Source: Pseudomonadota bacterium (GTDB lineage: Bacteria > Pseudomonadota > Gammaproteobacteria > Xanthomonadales > Xanthomonadaceae). From it: a stretch of 15,033 bases of DNA. This document shows, piece after piece, positions 7,423-14,169 of this stretch; position 1 is the stretch's first letter, and every line of letters begins with the position of its first letter. Made by a program: the position numbers and the translations under genes. Below the pieces are notes generated by a model. It saw only the letters and a program-made list of their open reading frames with translations, was not told where the DNA came from and ran no database searches. Location: NCBI GenBank assembly GCA_023444765.1, contig JAEXLY010000225.1, forward strand, positions 1 to 15,033, given 5' to 3'.

Positions 7423-7736
7423 TCCTGGCCGGCTGGTGGATGCTGGCCTCGGCCATGCCGCCCTGCGGGGCGTGCCGGCTGCGCTGCGCGGGCGGCATGG
7501 CGCTCGCCTCGAATCCTGCCTGCCATGTCCTGCCGATCGGTGGCGAAACGGTCCGTGTTCTGGACCGCCGCGCTGATGCCGGGAGCGCTTGCCGTCGCGC
7601 TGGCCCGGGCGCTGGCCACGGGCGGCGGAGGGCGCCGGGCCGCCCGTCGCCGGGAACCGCGGCAGGCAACGCCGCGCGTCTGACGGCACGTTGCGTTCCG
7701 GCCCGGTTGCCCGACGGAGCGCTACACTTGCACGCC
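7423..7736. other. Gap before ispH with possible tiny ORFs and an in-frame upstream start
   Basis: There is no secure gene here. Two weak coding signals are visible. First, ATG 7398 (inside the end of the 116-aa ORF, different frame) has GGAGGG at 7384–7389, 8 bases upstream. It opens with a strongly hydrophobic stretch, MVALGTLLILAGWWMLASAM, followed by a Cys-rich segment, and runs without a stop into ispH in the same frame. Coding character fades after about 7560. Second, a 52-codon frame at 7525–7683 encodes a single hydrophobic segment followed by an Arg-rich tail, without a ribosome binding site. Either could be a remnant of a gene disrupted by a frameshift, or chance in stop-poor GC-rich DNA. 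Confidence 0.4.
7723..7728 (+). promoter_or_regulatory. -10-like box immediately before ispH
   Basis: TACACT (7723–7728) lies 8 bases before the ispH ATG and is preceded by GCGC, giving a context very like the box before ribF (cgcTATACT). No good -35 element is seen at normal spacing and no Shine-Dalgarno is present. Transcription from this box would start at or within a base or two of the ATG, so the ispH mRNA may be leaderless. Confidence 0.4.
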
Positions 7737-8687
7737 ATGGACATCGTGCTCGCCAATCCCCGCGGCTTCTGCGCCGGTGTCGACCGCGCGATCGAGATCG
7801 TCAAGCGTGCCATCGAGACCCTCGGCGCGCCGATCTACGTGCGCCACGAGGTCGTGCACAACCGCTTCGTGGTGGAGGACCTGCGCCGTCGCGGAGCGAT
7901 CTTCGTCGAGGAACTCGACGAGGTGCCCGACGGCAACACGGTGATCTTCAGCGCGCACGGCGTCTCGCAGGCGGTGCGCGAGGAGGCGGCGCGCCGCGGG
8001 CTGAAGGTGTTCGACGCCACCTGCCCGCTGGTCACCAAGGTGCACCTGGAAGTCGCGCGCCAGTGCCGCGCCGGGCGCGATGTCGTGCTGATCGGCCACG
8101 CCGGACACCCCGAGGTCGAGGGCACGATGGGGCAATGGCGGGCGGAGGCCGGGAGCGGTCGCATCTACCTGGTCGAGGACCTGGAGGACGTGGCCTGGCT
8201 CGATCCCTCGCAGCCGGACAACATCGCCTATACCACCCAGACCACGCTGTCGGTCGACGACACCCGCGACATCATCACCGCCTTGCGCGCGCGTTTCCCG
8301 CTGATCCAGGGTCCGAAGAACGACGACATCTGCTATGCCACGCAGAACCGGCAGGATGCGGTGCGCGAACTCGCGCGCCAGTGCGACCTGGTGCTGGTGG
8401 TCGGTTCGCCCAACAGCTCCAATTCCAACCGCCTGCGCGAACTGGCCGAGCGCGACGGCGTGGAGTCCTACCTGATCGACGGCGCTTCCGAGATCGATCC
8501 GGAGTGGGTCGTCGGCCGCCGGCATATCGGCGTCACCGCCGGCGCTTCCGCCCCCGACGTGCTGGTGCAGGGCGTGCTGTCGCGACTGCGCGAACTGGGT
8601 GCGGCCGCGGTGCGCGAACTCCATGGCGAGCCCGAAAGCATGGTGTTCGCCCTGCCCAGGGAACTGCGCCTGCAGCTGGTCGATTGA
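7737..8687 (+). CDS. ispH: 4-hydroxy-3-methylbut-2-enyl diphosphate reductase IspH (LytB)
   Basis: IspH carries out the last step of the MEP isoprenoid pathway, converting HMBPP to IPP and DMAPP in the cytosol with a 4Fe-4S cluster. The 316-residue length equals that of E. coli IspH. The cluster cysteines are in place: C12 (in NPRGFCAGVDRA), C96 (in DATCPLVTKVH) and C199 (in NDDICYATQNRQ). The substrate-site residues H41, H124 and E126 (HPEVEGT) are also there. ATG 7737 is chosen because family homology begins exactly there (MDIVLANPRGF). The frame is open upstream to 7398 and beyond, but codon usage just upstream is not coding-like. No Shine-Dalgarno is visible and a TACACT box lies 8 bases before the ATG. 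A bidirectional hairpin terminator follows 20 bases after the stop. Confidence 0.98.
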   Translation: MDIVLANPRGFCAGVDRAIEIVKRAIETLGAPIYVRHEVVHNRFVVEDLRRRGAIFVEELDEVPDGNTVIFSAHGVSQAVREEAARRGLKVFDATCPLVTKVHLEVARQCRAGRDVVLIGHAGHPEVEGTMGQWRAEAGSGRIYLVEDLEDVAWLDPSQPDNIAYTTQTTLSVDDTRDIITALRARFPLIQGPKNDDICYATQNRQDAVRELARQCDLVLVVGSPNSSNSNRLRELAERDGVESYLIDGASEIDPEWVVGRRHIGVTAGASAPDVLVQGVLSRLRELGAAAVRELHGEPESMVFALPRELRLQLVD

Positions 8688-8707
8688 GGCGCGCTCCGCC
8701 GCAACGA

Positions 8708-8732
8708 AAAAGCCCCGCGATGCGGGGCTTTT
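8708..8732. terminator. Bidirectional intrinsic terminator between ispH and tRNA-Thr
   Basis: A perfect 11-bp inverted repeat has arms at 8708–8718 and 8722–8732 around a 3-base loop. Its core is GCCCCGC/GCGGGGC and its outer part A4/T4. Read on the plus strand it ends the ispH transcript with a U run. Read on the minus strand it lies 8 bases past the 3' end of the tRNA and also ends in U residues. One hairpin can therefore serve both converging transcripts. Confidence 0.9.
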
Positions 8733-8740
8733 CCTTCTGC

Positions 8741-8816
8741 TGGTGCCGGAAACAGGAGTCGAACCTGCGACCTACGCATTACGAATGCGCCGCTCTACCA
8801 ACTGAGCTATTCCGGC
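8741..8816 (-). tRNA. tRNA-Thr (anticodon CGU)
   Basis: The minus strand folds into a complete 76-nt tRNA with encoded CCA (8741–8743). The acceptor stem pairs GCCGGAA with TTCCGGC. The D-arm carries the conserved AGCTCAGTTGGTAGAG pattern. The anticodon stem-loop is GCGCA-TTCGTAA-TGCGT with anticodon CGT, and the T-arm has the GGTTCGA signature. CGU reads threonine codon ACG, a frequent codon in GC-rich genomes. It has its own promoter upstream (8828–8856) and a terminator downstream. It does not overlap ispH or the GMC gene, and I see no integrase or attachment-site duplication next to it. Confidence 0.96.
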
Positions 8817-8827
8817 GAGGGTCGCAG

Positions 8828-8856
8828 ATTCTAGGCGCTGGGGGCTGTGCGGTCAA
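8828..8856 (-). promoter_or_regulatory. Sigma-70 promoter of tRNA-Thr
   Basis: On the minus strand the -35 element TTGACC (8851–8856) and the -10 element TAGAAT (8828–8833) are exactly 17 bases apart. The predicted start near 8821 leaves only about 5 bases before the mature tRNA 5' end at 8816. The bases between -10 and start (CTGCGA) are G/C-rich, like discriminators of stringently controlled stable-RNA promoters; that regulation is inference. The -35 hexamer and spacing are identical to those of the rpsT promoter in this window. Confidence 0.88.
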
Positions 8857-8885
8857 AGGGCGCAGGTGGGGCGGCGTGCGGGGCG

Positions 8886-10556
8886 TCACAGCATGCCCAG
8901 CACGGACAGTTCGGCCATGCGCGCCCGCAATTCGTCGGCCAGCCGGATGGCCAGGGCGGTGATCGTCAGGGTGGGGAACGACCAGCCGCCGGTGGGGAAG
9001 ACCGAACTGCCGGCCACGTACAGGTTGTCGACGCCATGCAGCCTGCAGTTGCGGTCGACGACGCCGGTCGCGGGGGAGTCGGACATGCGGGTGGTGCCCA
9101 TGTGGTGGGCGGTGCCCTGTACCGGCGGCGGCCGGCCCGGCTCGCGCAGCCATCCAGCCGGCTCGAACCGGCAGTCGTAACGCTGGGCGAGGTCCGCGCC
9201 GACGAGCGTCGAGGTCGTGCGGATGTTGTCCAGGTCGCGGCTGCCCAGGCGCCAGTCCACCTGCAGCTTGCGCAGCCCCATCGTGTCGCGCTCCTGCGAC
9301 AGGGTGACGCGACTGTCGCGGTCGGGGGACTGTTCGAAGTAGCCCACCAGCTCGACGCGATCGGTGGCCACGGCCGGCCGCCTGGCCAGCTTGCGGGCCC
9401 CGGCCCGGACGATATGGTGGGCGTTCAGGGCGGTACGCATCGCCAGGCGGGAGCGTGGCGCACGCGGCAACCCCGGCGGCGACGCGTGGAGCGGCAGGTC
9501 GCGCGACAGCGCATCGAGCAGGTCGCGCTCGACCGCATCGCCAGGATCCTCGCTGGCGGTCCGCAGCGAGGCACGCAGCTCGCGCAGCGACTGCAGGCCC
9601 GGCGCCGGGCGTTCCACCGGAAACGGCCAGAAGCGGGCGCTGAGCAGCCGGTGCGTGCGCTGGGTGGATGCGGTCAGGCTCAGTTGATGGGTAGCAGGCG
9701 CGAGGGCCCGGTCCAGCGGGCCGCGGCACCAGTCGGCGAGCTGTTCCACCCGCCCGGCACGGAAACTGCCCAGGCCGCAGCGCGGATGGTCCATGAAGCA
9801 GCGCCCGACCAGGTCGTGGCCATTGCCCAGGCCCGTCGGCATCACGTCGTCGGACAGCAGCAGCAGCCTGGCGTTCTCGAGTCCACCGGCCGCCAGCACG
9901 AAGCAGCGCGCCTCGACATGGCCGCGCCGGCCGTCGACGCTGCCGATCAGCGCGCGTCGCACCACGCGCGCGTCGCTGGAGGTCTCGAGTTTCATCAGGT
10001 TGGCATGCAGCACCAGGTGCAGGTTGGGTGCCGAACGCAGGAGCGGCAGGTGCGCCTGGCCGAAGTCCAGCGGACGCATGCGGCAGACCCGGCTTTCCAG
10101 GCTCGACGCGGGACCATCGGCGCGGTTGCGCGGCGGCTGGTAGCTGCCATCGACGAAACCCGCCGGATCCACCCCACAGACCCGGTTGGCGCGCACGTAG
10201 TAGGACGCGAGTTCCTCCCAGCCGATCGGCCAACCGCTGTCTGGCACCCATTCGCGCCGCGCCATCTCCAGCGAACTCATGGGAATGCAGCCACCGCCCC
10301 AGATGCGGGTGGCGCCGCCGAGGACCCGCAGGCGGCTGCGCTGCGGATCGAGTTCATGCGGGCCGACCGAGATGCCGGCATTGAGCGCCTGGCTGTCGGC
10401 CTCGCTGCGCTCGCCGCCGCTCTCGATCAGGCAGACGCGCCACCGGGCACCGGCCAGCTCGCGAGCGAGGGTGAGGCCGGCAGGCCCGCCCCCGACGATG
10501 CACAGGTCGGCTTCGAAGAAGTCGGCGCAGGCGGTGGAGCGGAAGTCCGAGATCAT
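8886..10556 (-). CDS. GMC-family FAD-dependent oxidoreductase
   Basis: This 556-residue flavoprotein belongs to the glucose-methanol-choline oxidoreductase family, which oxidises alcohols with bound FAD. It has a dinucleotide-binding start with GGGPAG (22–27) and the acidic E45 in CLIESGG at the end of the second strand. It also has a GGATRIWGGG segment near 80–90, and a C-terminal GMC domain with SRVTLS, the active-site HHMGTTRM (484–491) and VDNLYVAGSSVFPT (509–522). There is no signal peptide or membrane helix, so it is probably cytosolic. The usual NPT of the last motif reads FPT here (F527 for N), which may alter or weaken catalysis. The start at 10556 is the only ATG close to the Rossmann fold; its ribosome site is weak. 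It stands alone, divergent from radA and upstream of tRNA-Thr. The substrate cannot be named from sequence or neighbours. Confidence 0.9.
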   Translation of the reverse strand: MISDFRSTACADFFEADLCIVGGGPAGLTLARELAGARWRVCLIESGGERSEADSQALNAGISVGPHELDPQRSRLRVLGGATRIWGGGCIPMSSLEMARREWVPDSGWPIGWEELASYYVRANRVCGVDPAGFVDGSYQPPRNRADGPASSLESRVCRMRPLDFGQAHLPLLRSAPNLHLVLHANLMKLETSSDARVVRRALIGSVDGRRGHVEARCFVLAAGGLENARLLLLSDDVMPTGLGNGHDLVGRCFMDHPRCGLGSFRAGRVEQLADWCRGPLDRALAPATHQLSLTASTQRTHRLLSARFWPFPVERPAPGLQSLRELRASLRTASEDPGDAVERDLLDALSRDLPLHASPPGLPRAPRSRLAMRTALNAHHIVRAGARKLARRPAVATDRVELVGYFEQSPDRDSRVTLSQERDTMGLRKLQVDWRLGSRDLDNIRTTSTLVGADLAQRYDCRFEPAGWLREPGRPPPVQGTAHHMGTTRMSDSPATGVVDRNCRLHGVDNLYVAGSSVFPTGGWSFPTLTITALAIRLADELRARMAELSVLGML

Positions 10557-10656
10557 TCCATTGTCGGCCGGTTCTCGATCTGCACGCGGGAGCGTCTCAG
10601 CCCCCGGGATCGGGCTCCGGTACGCTGTCGTCCGGATCTACAACGCAAACGCGGAT

Positions 10657-12033
10657 ATGGCCAAGGCGCGGACAGCCTATGTGTGCAACGAGTGCGGCGC
10701 GGATTTCAGCAAGTGGCAGGGGCAGTGCGGCGCCTGCGGTGCCTGGGACACGCTGTCGGAGATCGTGGTCGAGCCGGCTGCGGCCGCGAAGTCGCCGGCG
10801 GCCCGTCGCGGCGGCTGGGCCGGGAAGGTCGATCCGCCCAGGGTGACGCCGCTCGCGGACGTGCAGCAGGGCGCCGAGGTGCGCGTGTCCACCGGCATCG
10901 GCGAGTTCGACCGGGTGCTCGGCGGCGGCCTGGTGGCCGGCGCCGTGGTGCTGGTCGGGGGCGACCCGGGCATCGGCAAATCGACCCTGCTGCTGCAGGC
11001 CGTGGCCTCGATGGCCGGTTCGTTGCCGGGGCTGTACGTCACGGGCGAGGAGTCGCTGGCCCAGGTGGCCGGGCGCGCATCGCGGCTGGGCCTGCCGCTG
11101 GAGGGGCTCAATGCGCTGGCCGAAACCGGGATCGAGCGCATCCTCGAGCAGGCCACGCAGCTGCGGCCGCGCATCATCGTGGCCGACTCCGTACAGACGC
11201 TGTGGACCGAATCGCTGACCGCCGCGCCCGGTTCGGTGAGCCAGGTGCGCGAGAGCGCGGCGCGTCTGGTGCGCTACGCCAAGGAAACCGGGACGGCGGT
11301 GTTCCTGGTCGGCCATGTCACCAAGGAAGGCGGCATTGCCGGGCCGCGCGTGCTCGAGCACATGGTCGATGCCGTGCTCTACTTCGAAGGCGATTCGGGC
11401 AGCCGCTTCCGGGTGCTGCGCGCGTTCAAGAACCGTTTCGGCGCAGTGAACGAACTGGGCGTGTTCGCGATGGGCGATCGCGGACTGAAGGAAGTGCCCA
11501 ATCCCTCGGCCATCTTCCTGTCGGGCGGCAGTGCGCGCCAGCCGGGCAGCTGCGTGATGGTGACCCGCGAAGGCACGCGCCCGCTGCTGGTGGAGGTGCA
11601 GGCGCTGGTGGACGCCTCACCCCTGTCCAACCCGCGTCGCGTGGCGGTGGGACTGGAAGGCAACCGCATGGCGATGCTGCTGGCGGTGCTGCATCGTCAT
11701 GGCGGCGTGGCCACGGGCGACCAGGACGTGTTCGTCAACGTGGTCGGCGGCATCCGCGTGCAGGAGACCGCGGCCGACCTGCCGGTGCTGTTGTCGGTGC
11801 TGTCCTCGCTGCGCGATGCGCCGTTGCCGGAGAAGACCATCGCCTTCGGCGAGGTCGGGCTGTCGGGCGAGATCCGTCCCGTGCCCAATGGCGAGGAACG
11901 GCTGAAGGAGGCGGCCACGCATGGATTCCTGCGCGCGATCGTCCCCAGAGCGAACGCGCCCAAGGCGGGCAGCTACAAGGGCATGGAGGTCATCGGCGTC
12001 GAGCGCCTGGCCGACGCGCTGGAACACGCATGA
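10657..12033 (+). CDS. radA: DNA repair protein RadA (Sms)
   Basis: RadA is a RecA-like, DnaB-type helicase that drives branch migration of recombination intermediates alongside RecA. The 458 residues match E. coli RadA (460). Domains in order are an N-terminal C4 zinc finger (C10, C13, C24, C27), a RecA-like ATPase with Walker A GGDPGIGKST (101–110), the RadA-specific KNRFG motif (258–262), and a C-terminal Lon-protease-like domain (about 280–450). ATG 10657 fits the conserved start MAKARTAYVCNECG. The open frame upstream is non-coding quality. No Shine-Dalgarno is visible. Weak -10-like sequences TACGCT (10621–10626) and TACAAC (10639–10644) lie in the 100-bp gap shared with the divergent GMC gene. 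Its stop overlaps the start of the PAP2-like gene as ATGA, suggesting translational coupling. Confidence 0.97.
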   Translation: MAKARTAYVCNECGADFSKWQGQCGACGAWDTLSEIVVEPAAAAKSPAARRGGWAGKVDPPRVTPLADVQQGAEVRVSTGIGEFDRVLGGGLVAGAVVLVGGDPGIGKSTLLLQAVASMAGSLPGLYVTGEESLAQVAGRASRLGLPLEGLNALAETGIERILEQATQLRPRIIVADSVQTLWTESLTAAPGSVSQVRESAARLVRYAKETGTAVFLVGHVTKEGGIAGPRVLEHMVDAVLYFEGDSGSRFRVLRAFKNRFGAVNELGVFAMGDRGLKEVPNPSAIFLSGGSARQPGSCVMVTREGTRPLLVEVQALVDASPLSNPRRVAVGLEGNRMAMLLAVLHRHGGVATGDQDVFVNVVGGIRVQETAADLPVLLSVLSSLRDAPLPEKTIAFGEVGLSGEIRPVPNGEERLKEAATHGFLRAIVPRANAPKAGSYKGMEVIGVERLADALEHA

Positions 12034-12614
12034 TCGACGTCCCCGGACGGTCGCTGCCGCGCTCGTCGGCCTGGCTGGTGTCGGTGTTGCTGCACCCGTT
12101 CGCGGTGTTCGTGACGTTGGCCCTGATCGCGGCCTGGCGGCTGGAACCGGCGAGCCTTGGGCGGACCGCCGCCGGGATCGCCGTGGCGGTCGCGATCGTA
12201 TGGGTCTACGTGCTGCAGCGCCGGCGTTCGGGGCGCTGGCACACCGTGGACGCTTCGCGCCCGCAGGAGCGTCCCGCGCTCTACCTGCTCGCACTCGTGG
12301 TCGCCGGCGCCTACTGGTGGTGGCTGGGCGGGCGTGGATCGGCGGCGTCGGACGGCGTGCTGTCCGTGGTGGCGATGCTGTGCATCGCGGGTCTTGCCAA
12401 CCGCTGGATCAAGCTCTCGCTGCACATGGCGAGCCTGGCCTTCGCCGGCGTGGCGCTGTTGGGCATGCTGCCGGCCGCCGGCGTGACCGCGCTGGCATTG
12501 TTGCCGCTGCTGGGGTGGTCGCGGCTGCGGCTGGCAAGGCACGTCTTGACCGAAGTCGTGCTTGGAGCGCTGCTGGGCATGGGCTGTGGAGCGTTGCCGC
12601 TGCTGTCGGGGTAG
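12030..12614 (+). CDS. PAP2-like membrane protein (degenerate phosphatase motif)
   Basis: This 194-residue, very hydrophobic protein has about six probable membrane segments. The pattern resembles the PAP2 (phosphatidic acid phosphatase type 2) superfamily, whose members remove phosphate from lipids such as phosphatidate or isoprenyl diphosphates. A basic stretch leads into RPQERP (77–82), like the K-x6-RP motif. SLH (130–132) stands where SGH is usual. S164-R165-x5-H171-x3-E175 matches S-R-x5-H-x3-D with Glu for the final Asp. Both RadA stop and this ATG share the sequence ATGA (12030–12033), so it is probably co-translated with radA, although no functional link is obvious. The assignment rests on motifs alone. 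It may be an active divergent enzyme or a non-catalytic relative. Confidence 0.7.
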   Translation: MIDVPGRSLPRSSAWLVSVLLHPFAVFVTLALIAAWRLEPASLGRTAAGIAVAVAIVWVYVLQRRRSGRWHTVDASRPQERPALYLLALVVAGAYWWWLGGRGSAASDGVLSVVAMLCIAGLANRWIKLSLHMASLAFAGVALLGMLPAAGVTALALLPLLGWSRLRLARHVLTEVVLGALLGMGCGALPLLSG

Positions 12615-12621
12615 ACCGATG

Positions 12622-12638
12622 GCCCGGAGCAGCCGGGC
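12622..12638. terminator. Possible hairpin after the radA–PAP2 pair
   Basis: Arms GCCCGG (12622–12627) and CCGGGC (12633–12638) enclose a 5-base loop, 8 bases after the stop codon. No U run follows, so this is at best a factor-dependent stop or RNA-end stabiliser. The rest of the 179-base gap to the convergent cysteine synthase-family gene holds a run of eight C (12670–12677) and no gene. Confidence 0.25.
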
Positions 12639-12793
12639 GACGGCACGCGCACGCGCCGGCACAGACGCGCCCCCCCCGTCTTGCCGGTCCGGCGTGGGAA
12701 TGATGCGGTCCGGGATCGCACGCGGGAAGGGTGGGGATCGCTTCGCCCGGCGCGTTTCGTTGGCGACGCGCGGTCCGGGCGCCGCGGATCCGT

Positions 12794-13942
12794 TCAGCAG
12801 CGACGGTGGCGCGAGACGGGCTGGAGGTCGGGGAGGGCGCCGTCGCCATCGGCTGCCGCTTCGATGATGCCATCGGCCGCGGTCACGTCGATGCCCTCGG
12901 CCTCGTACCACTGCGGGTTGTAGTAGCTGTGCGCATAGCGCTCGCCGCCGTCGCAGAGGATGGTGACGATGGAGCCGGTCTCGCCGCGTTCGCGCATCGC
13001 CTGCGCCACCTGCAGTACGCCGACGAAGTTGGTGCCGGTCGATCCGCCGACGCGCCTGCCGAGGCGGCGGTTGACGTAGCGCATCGCCGCCAGGCTGAGC
13101 GCGTCGGGCACCCTGACCATCGCATCCACGCAGCCGGCGATGAAGCTCGGTTCCGGGCGGGGGCGACCGATGCCTTCGATCCGCGACGCAGGCGTCGCCG
13201 CATCCGGAGAGGGCAGGCCCTGCGACAGGGCGGCGTAGTGGGCGTGGAAAGCGGAGTGTTCCGGATCCGCGCACAGCACCCGCGTGGCGAAGCCGCGGTA
13301 GCTCGCATAGCGGCCGATGGTCGCGCTGGTTCCCCCGGTACCGGCGCTGCACACCACCCAGGCCGGTACCGGATGCGGTTCCTGGTCCATCTGCCGGAAC
13401 ATCGACTCGGCGATGTTGTTGTTCGCGCGCCAGTCGGTGGCGCGCTCGGCATAGGTGAACTGGTCCATGAAGTGACCGCAGTTCTCGCGCGCCAGCCGCA
13501 CCGATTCGGCGGCGATGTCGCGCGCGTCGCGCACCAGGTGGCAGCGTCCGCCGTGGAACTCGATGGCCGCGATCTTCTCGGGCGAGGTGGAGGCCGGCAT
13601 CACCGCCACGAACGGCAATCCCAGCAGGCGCGCGAAGTAGGCCTCCGACACCGCCGTCGAACCGCTCGAGGCCTCCACCACGGTGCTGCCGGCGTGCAGC
13701 CAGCCGTTGGCCAGCGCATACAGGAACAGCGAGCGCGCGAGCCGGTGCTTGAGGCTGCCGGTCGGATGGCTGGATTCGTCCTTGAAGTACACGTCGATGC
13801 CCGGGAACCCCGGCAGCGTCAGCGGGATCAGGTGGGTGTCGGCCGAGCGGTTGAAGTCGGCCTCGATCCGCCGGATCGCGGCGCTGGTCCATGCATGATG
13901 GTCGCAGCAGGCGCGGTGGCTGGATTCGTCGAGGAAGGGCAT
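12794..13942 (-). CDS. PLP-dependent cysteine synthase-family protein, Cds1-like L-cysteine desulfhydrase
   Basis: This 382-residue fold-type II PLP enzyme resembles the Cds1 branch of the cysteine synthase family. Cds1 of mycobacteria breaks L-cysteine into hydrogen sulfide, pyruvate and ammonia. Visible motifs are an N-terminal AIRRIEADFNRSADTHL segment, DESSHPTGSLKHR with the PLP lysine K65, the substrate loop ASSGSTAVSE (91–100), DQFTYAERATDWRANNNIAES (about 160–180), the phosphate-binding loop SAGTGGTSATIG (199–210), and the C-terminal LCDGGERYAHSYYNPQWY region. The N-terminal and NNNIAE segments separate it from ordinary CysK/CysM, which are shorter (about 320). The start at 13942 precedes the conserved region by about 20 residues and has no Shine-Dalgarno. 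It lies 227 bases downstream of the ccsA-like gene on the same strand, with no sulfur-metabolism genes nearby. Family placement is firm; the desulfhydrase reaction is inferred from resemblance. Confidence 0.88.
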   Translation of the reverse strand: MPFLDESSHRACCDHHAWTSAAIRRIEADFNRSADTHLIPLTLPGFPGIDVYFKDESSHPTGSLKHRLARSLFLYALANGWLHAGSTVVEASSGSTAVSEAYFARLLGLPFVAVMPASTSPEKIAAIEFHGGRCHLVRDARDIAAESVRLARENCGHFMDQFTYAERATDWRANNNIAESMFRQMDQEPHPVPAWVVCSAGTGGTSATIGRYASYRGFATRVLCADPEHSAFHAHYAALSQGLPSPDAATPASRIEGIGRPRPEPSFIAGCVDAMVRVPDALSLAAMRYVNRRLGRRVGGSTGTNFVGVLQVAQAMRERGETGSIVTILCDGGERYAHSYYNPQWYEAEGIDVTAADGIIEAAADGDGALPDLQPVSRHRRC

Positions 13943-14010
13943 GGCGTGCAGGGGAGCGGGAAACGTTCATTGTCGCCGATTCCATTCTGGCCCCGCTCGC
14001 GCCCGGGATC

Positions 14011-14028
14011 GCGCCGCGCCGGCGGCGC
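14011..14028. other. Strong G/C hairpin between ccsA-like gene and cds1-like gene
   Basis: A perfect 7-bp inverted repeat, GCGCCGC (14011–14017) and GCGGCGC (14022–14028), surrounds a 4-base loop in the 227-base gap between the two minus-strand genes. There is no T run, so it is not a classic intrinsic terminator. It could attenuate or stabilise transcript ends, or be chance in this base composition. Confidence 0.25.
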
Positions 14029-14169
14029 GCGATGCCGCGCATCGGGCGTCGCGAGTACGGCCCGGGGGGCTTGGTTTCCTCGCCGGGGACGTGGAACCAG
14101 GGCGGCAGACGAAGCGCCCGGAACTCGTGCGGCCGGGCAGCCCCGCATCGCGTCGGCGCAGGCGACGGC

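Noticed and set aside
7525..7683. 52-codon frame with one hydrophobic segment before ispH
   Set aside because: Its G/C third-position bias is fair, but it has no ribosome binding site and no recognisable family, and it is too short to separate from chance. It is mentioned only in the gap description.
8741..8816. tRNA-Thr as an integration site for a genomic island carrying the GMC gene
   Set aside because: There is no integrase, no repeated tRNA 3' end in the window and no change in base composition. The tRNA 3' end faces ispH rather than the GMC gene.
8847..12029. Very long plus-strand frame running from the tRNA region to the PAP2-like start
   Set aside because: It is antisense to the GMC gene and out of frame with radA. 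Only the last 194 residues (12030–12614) are protein-like.
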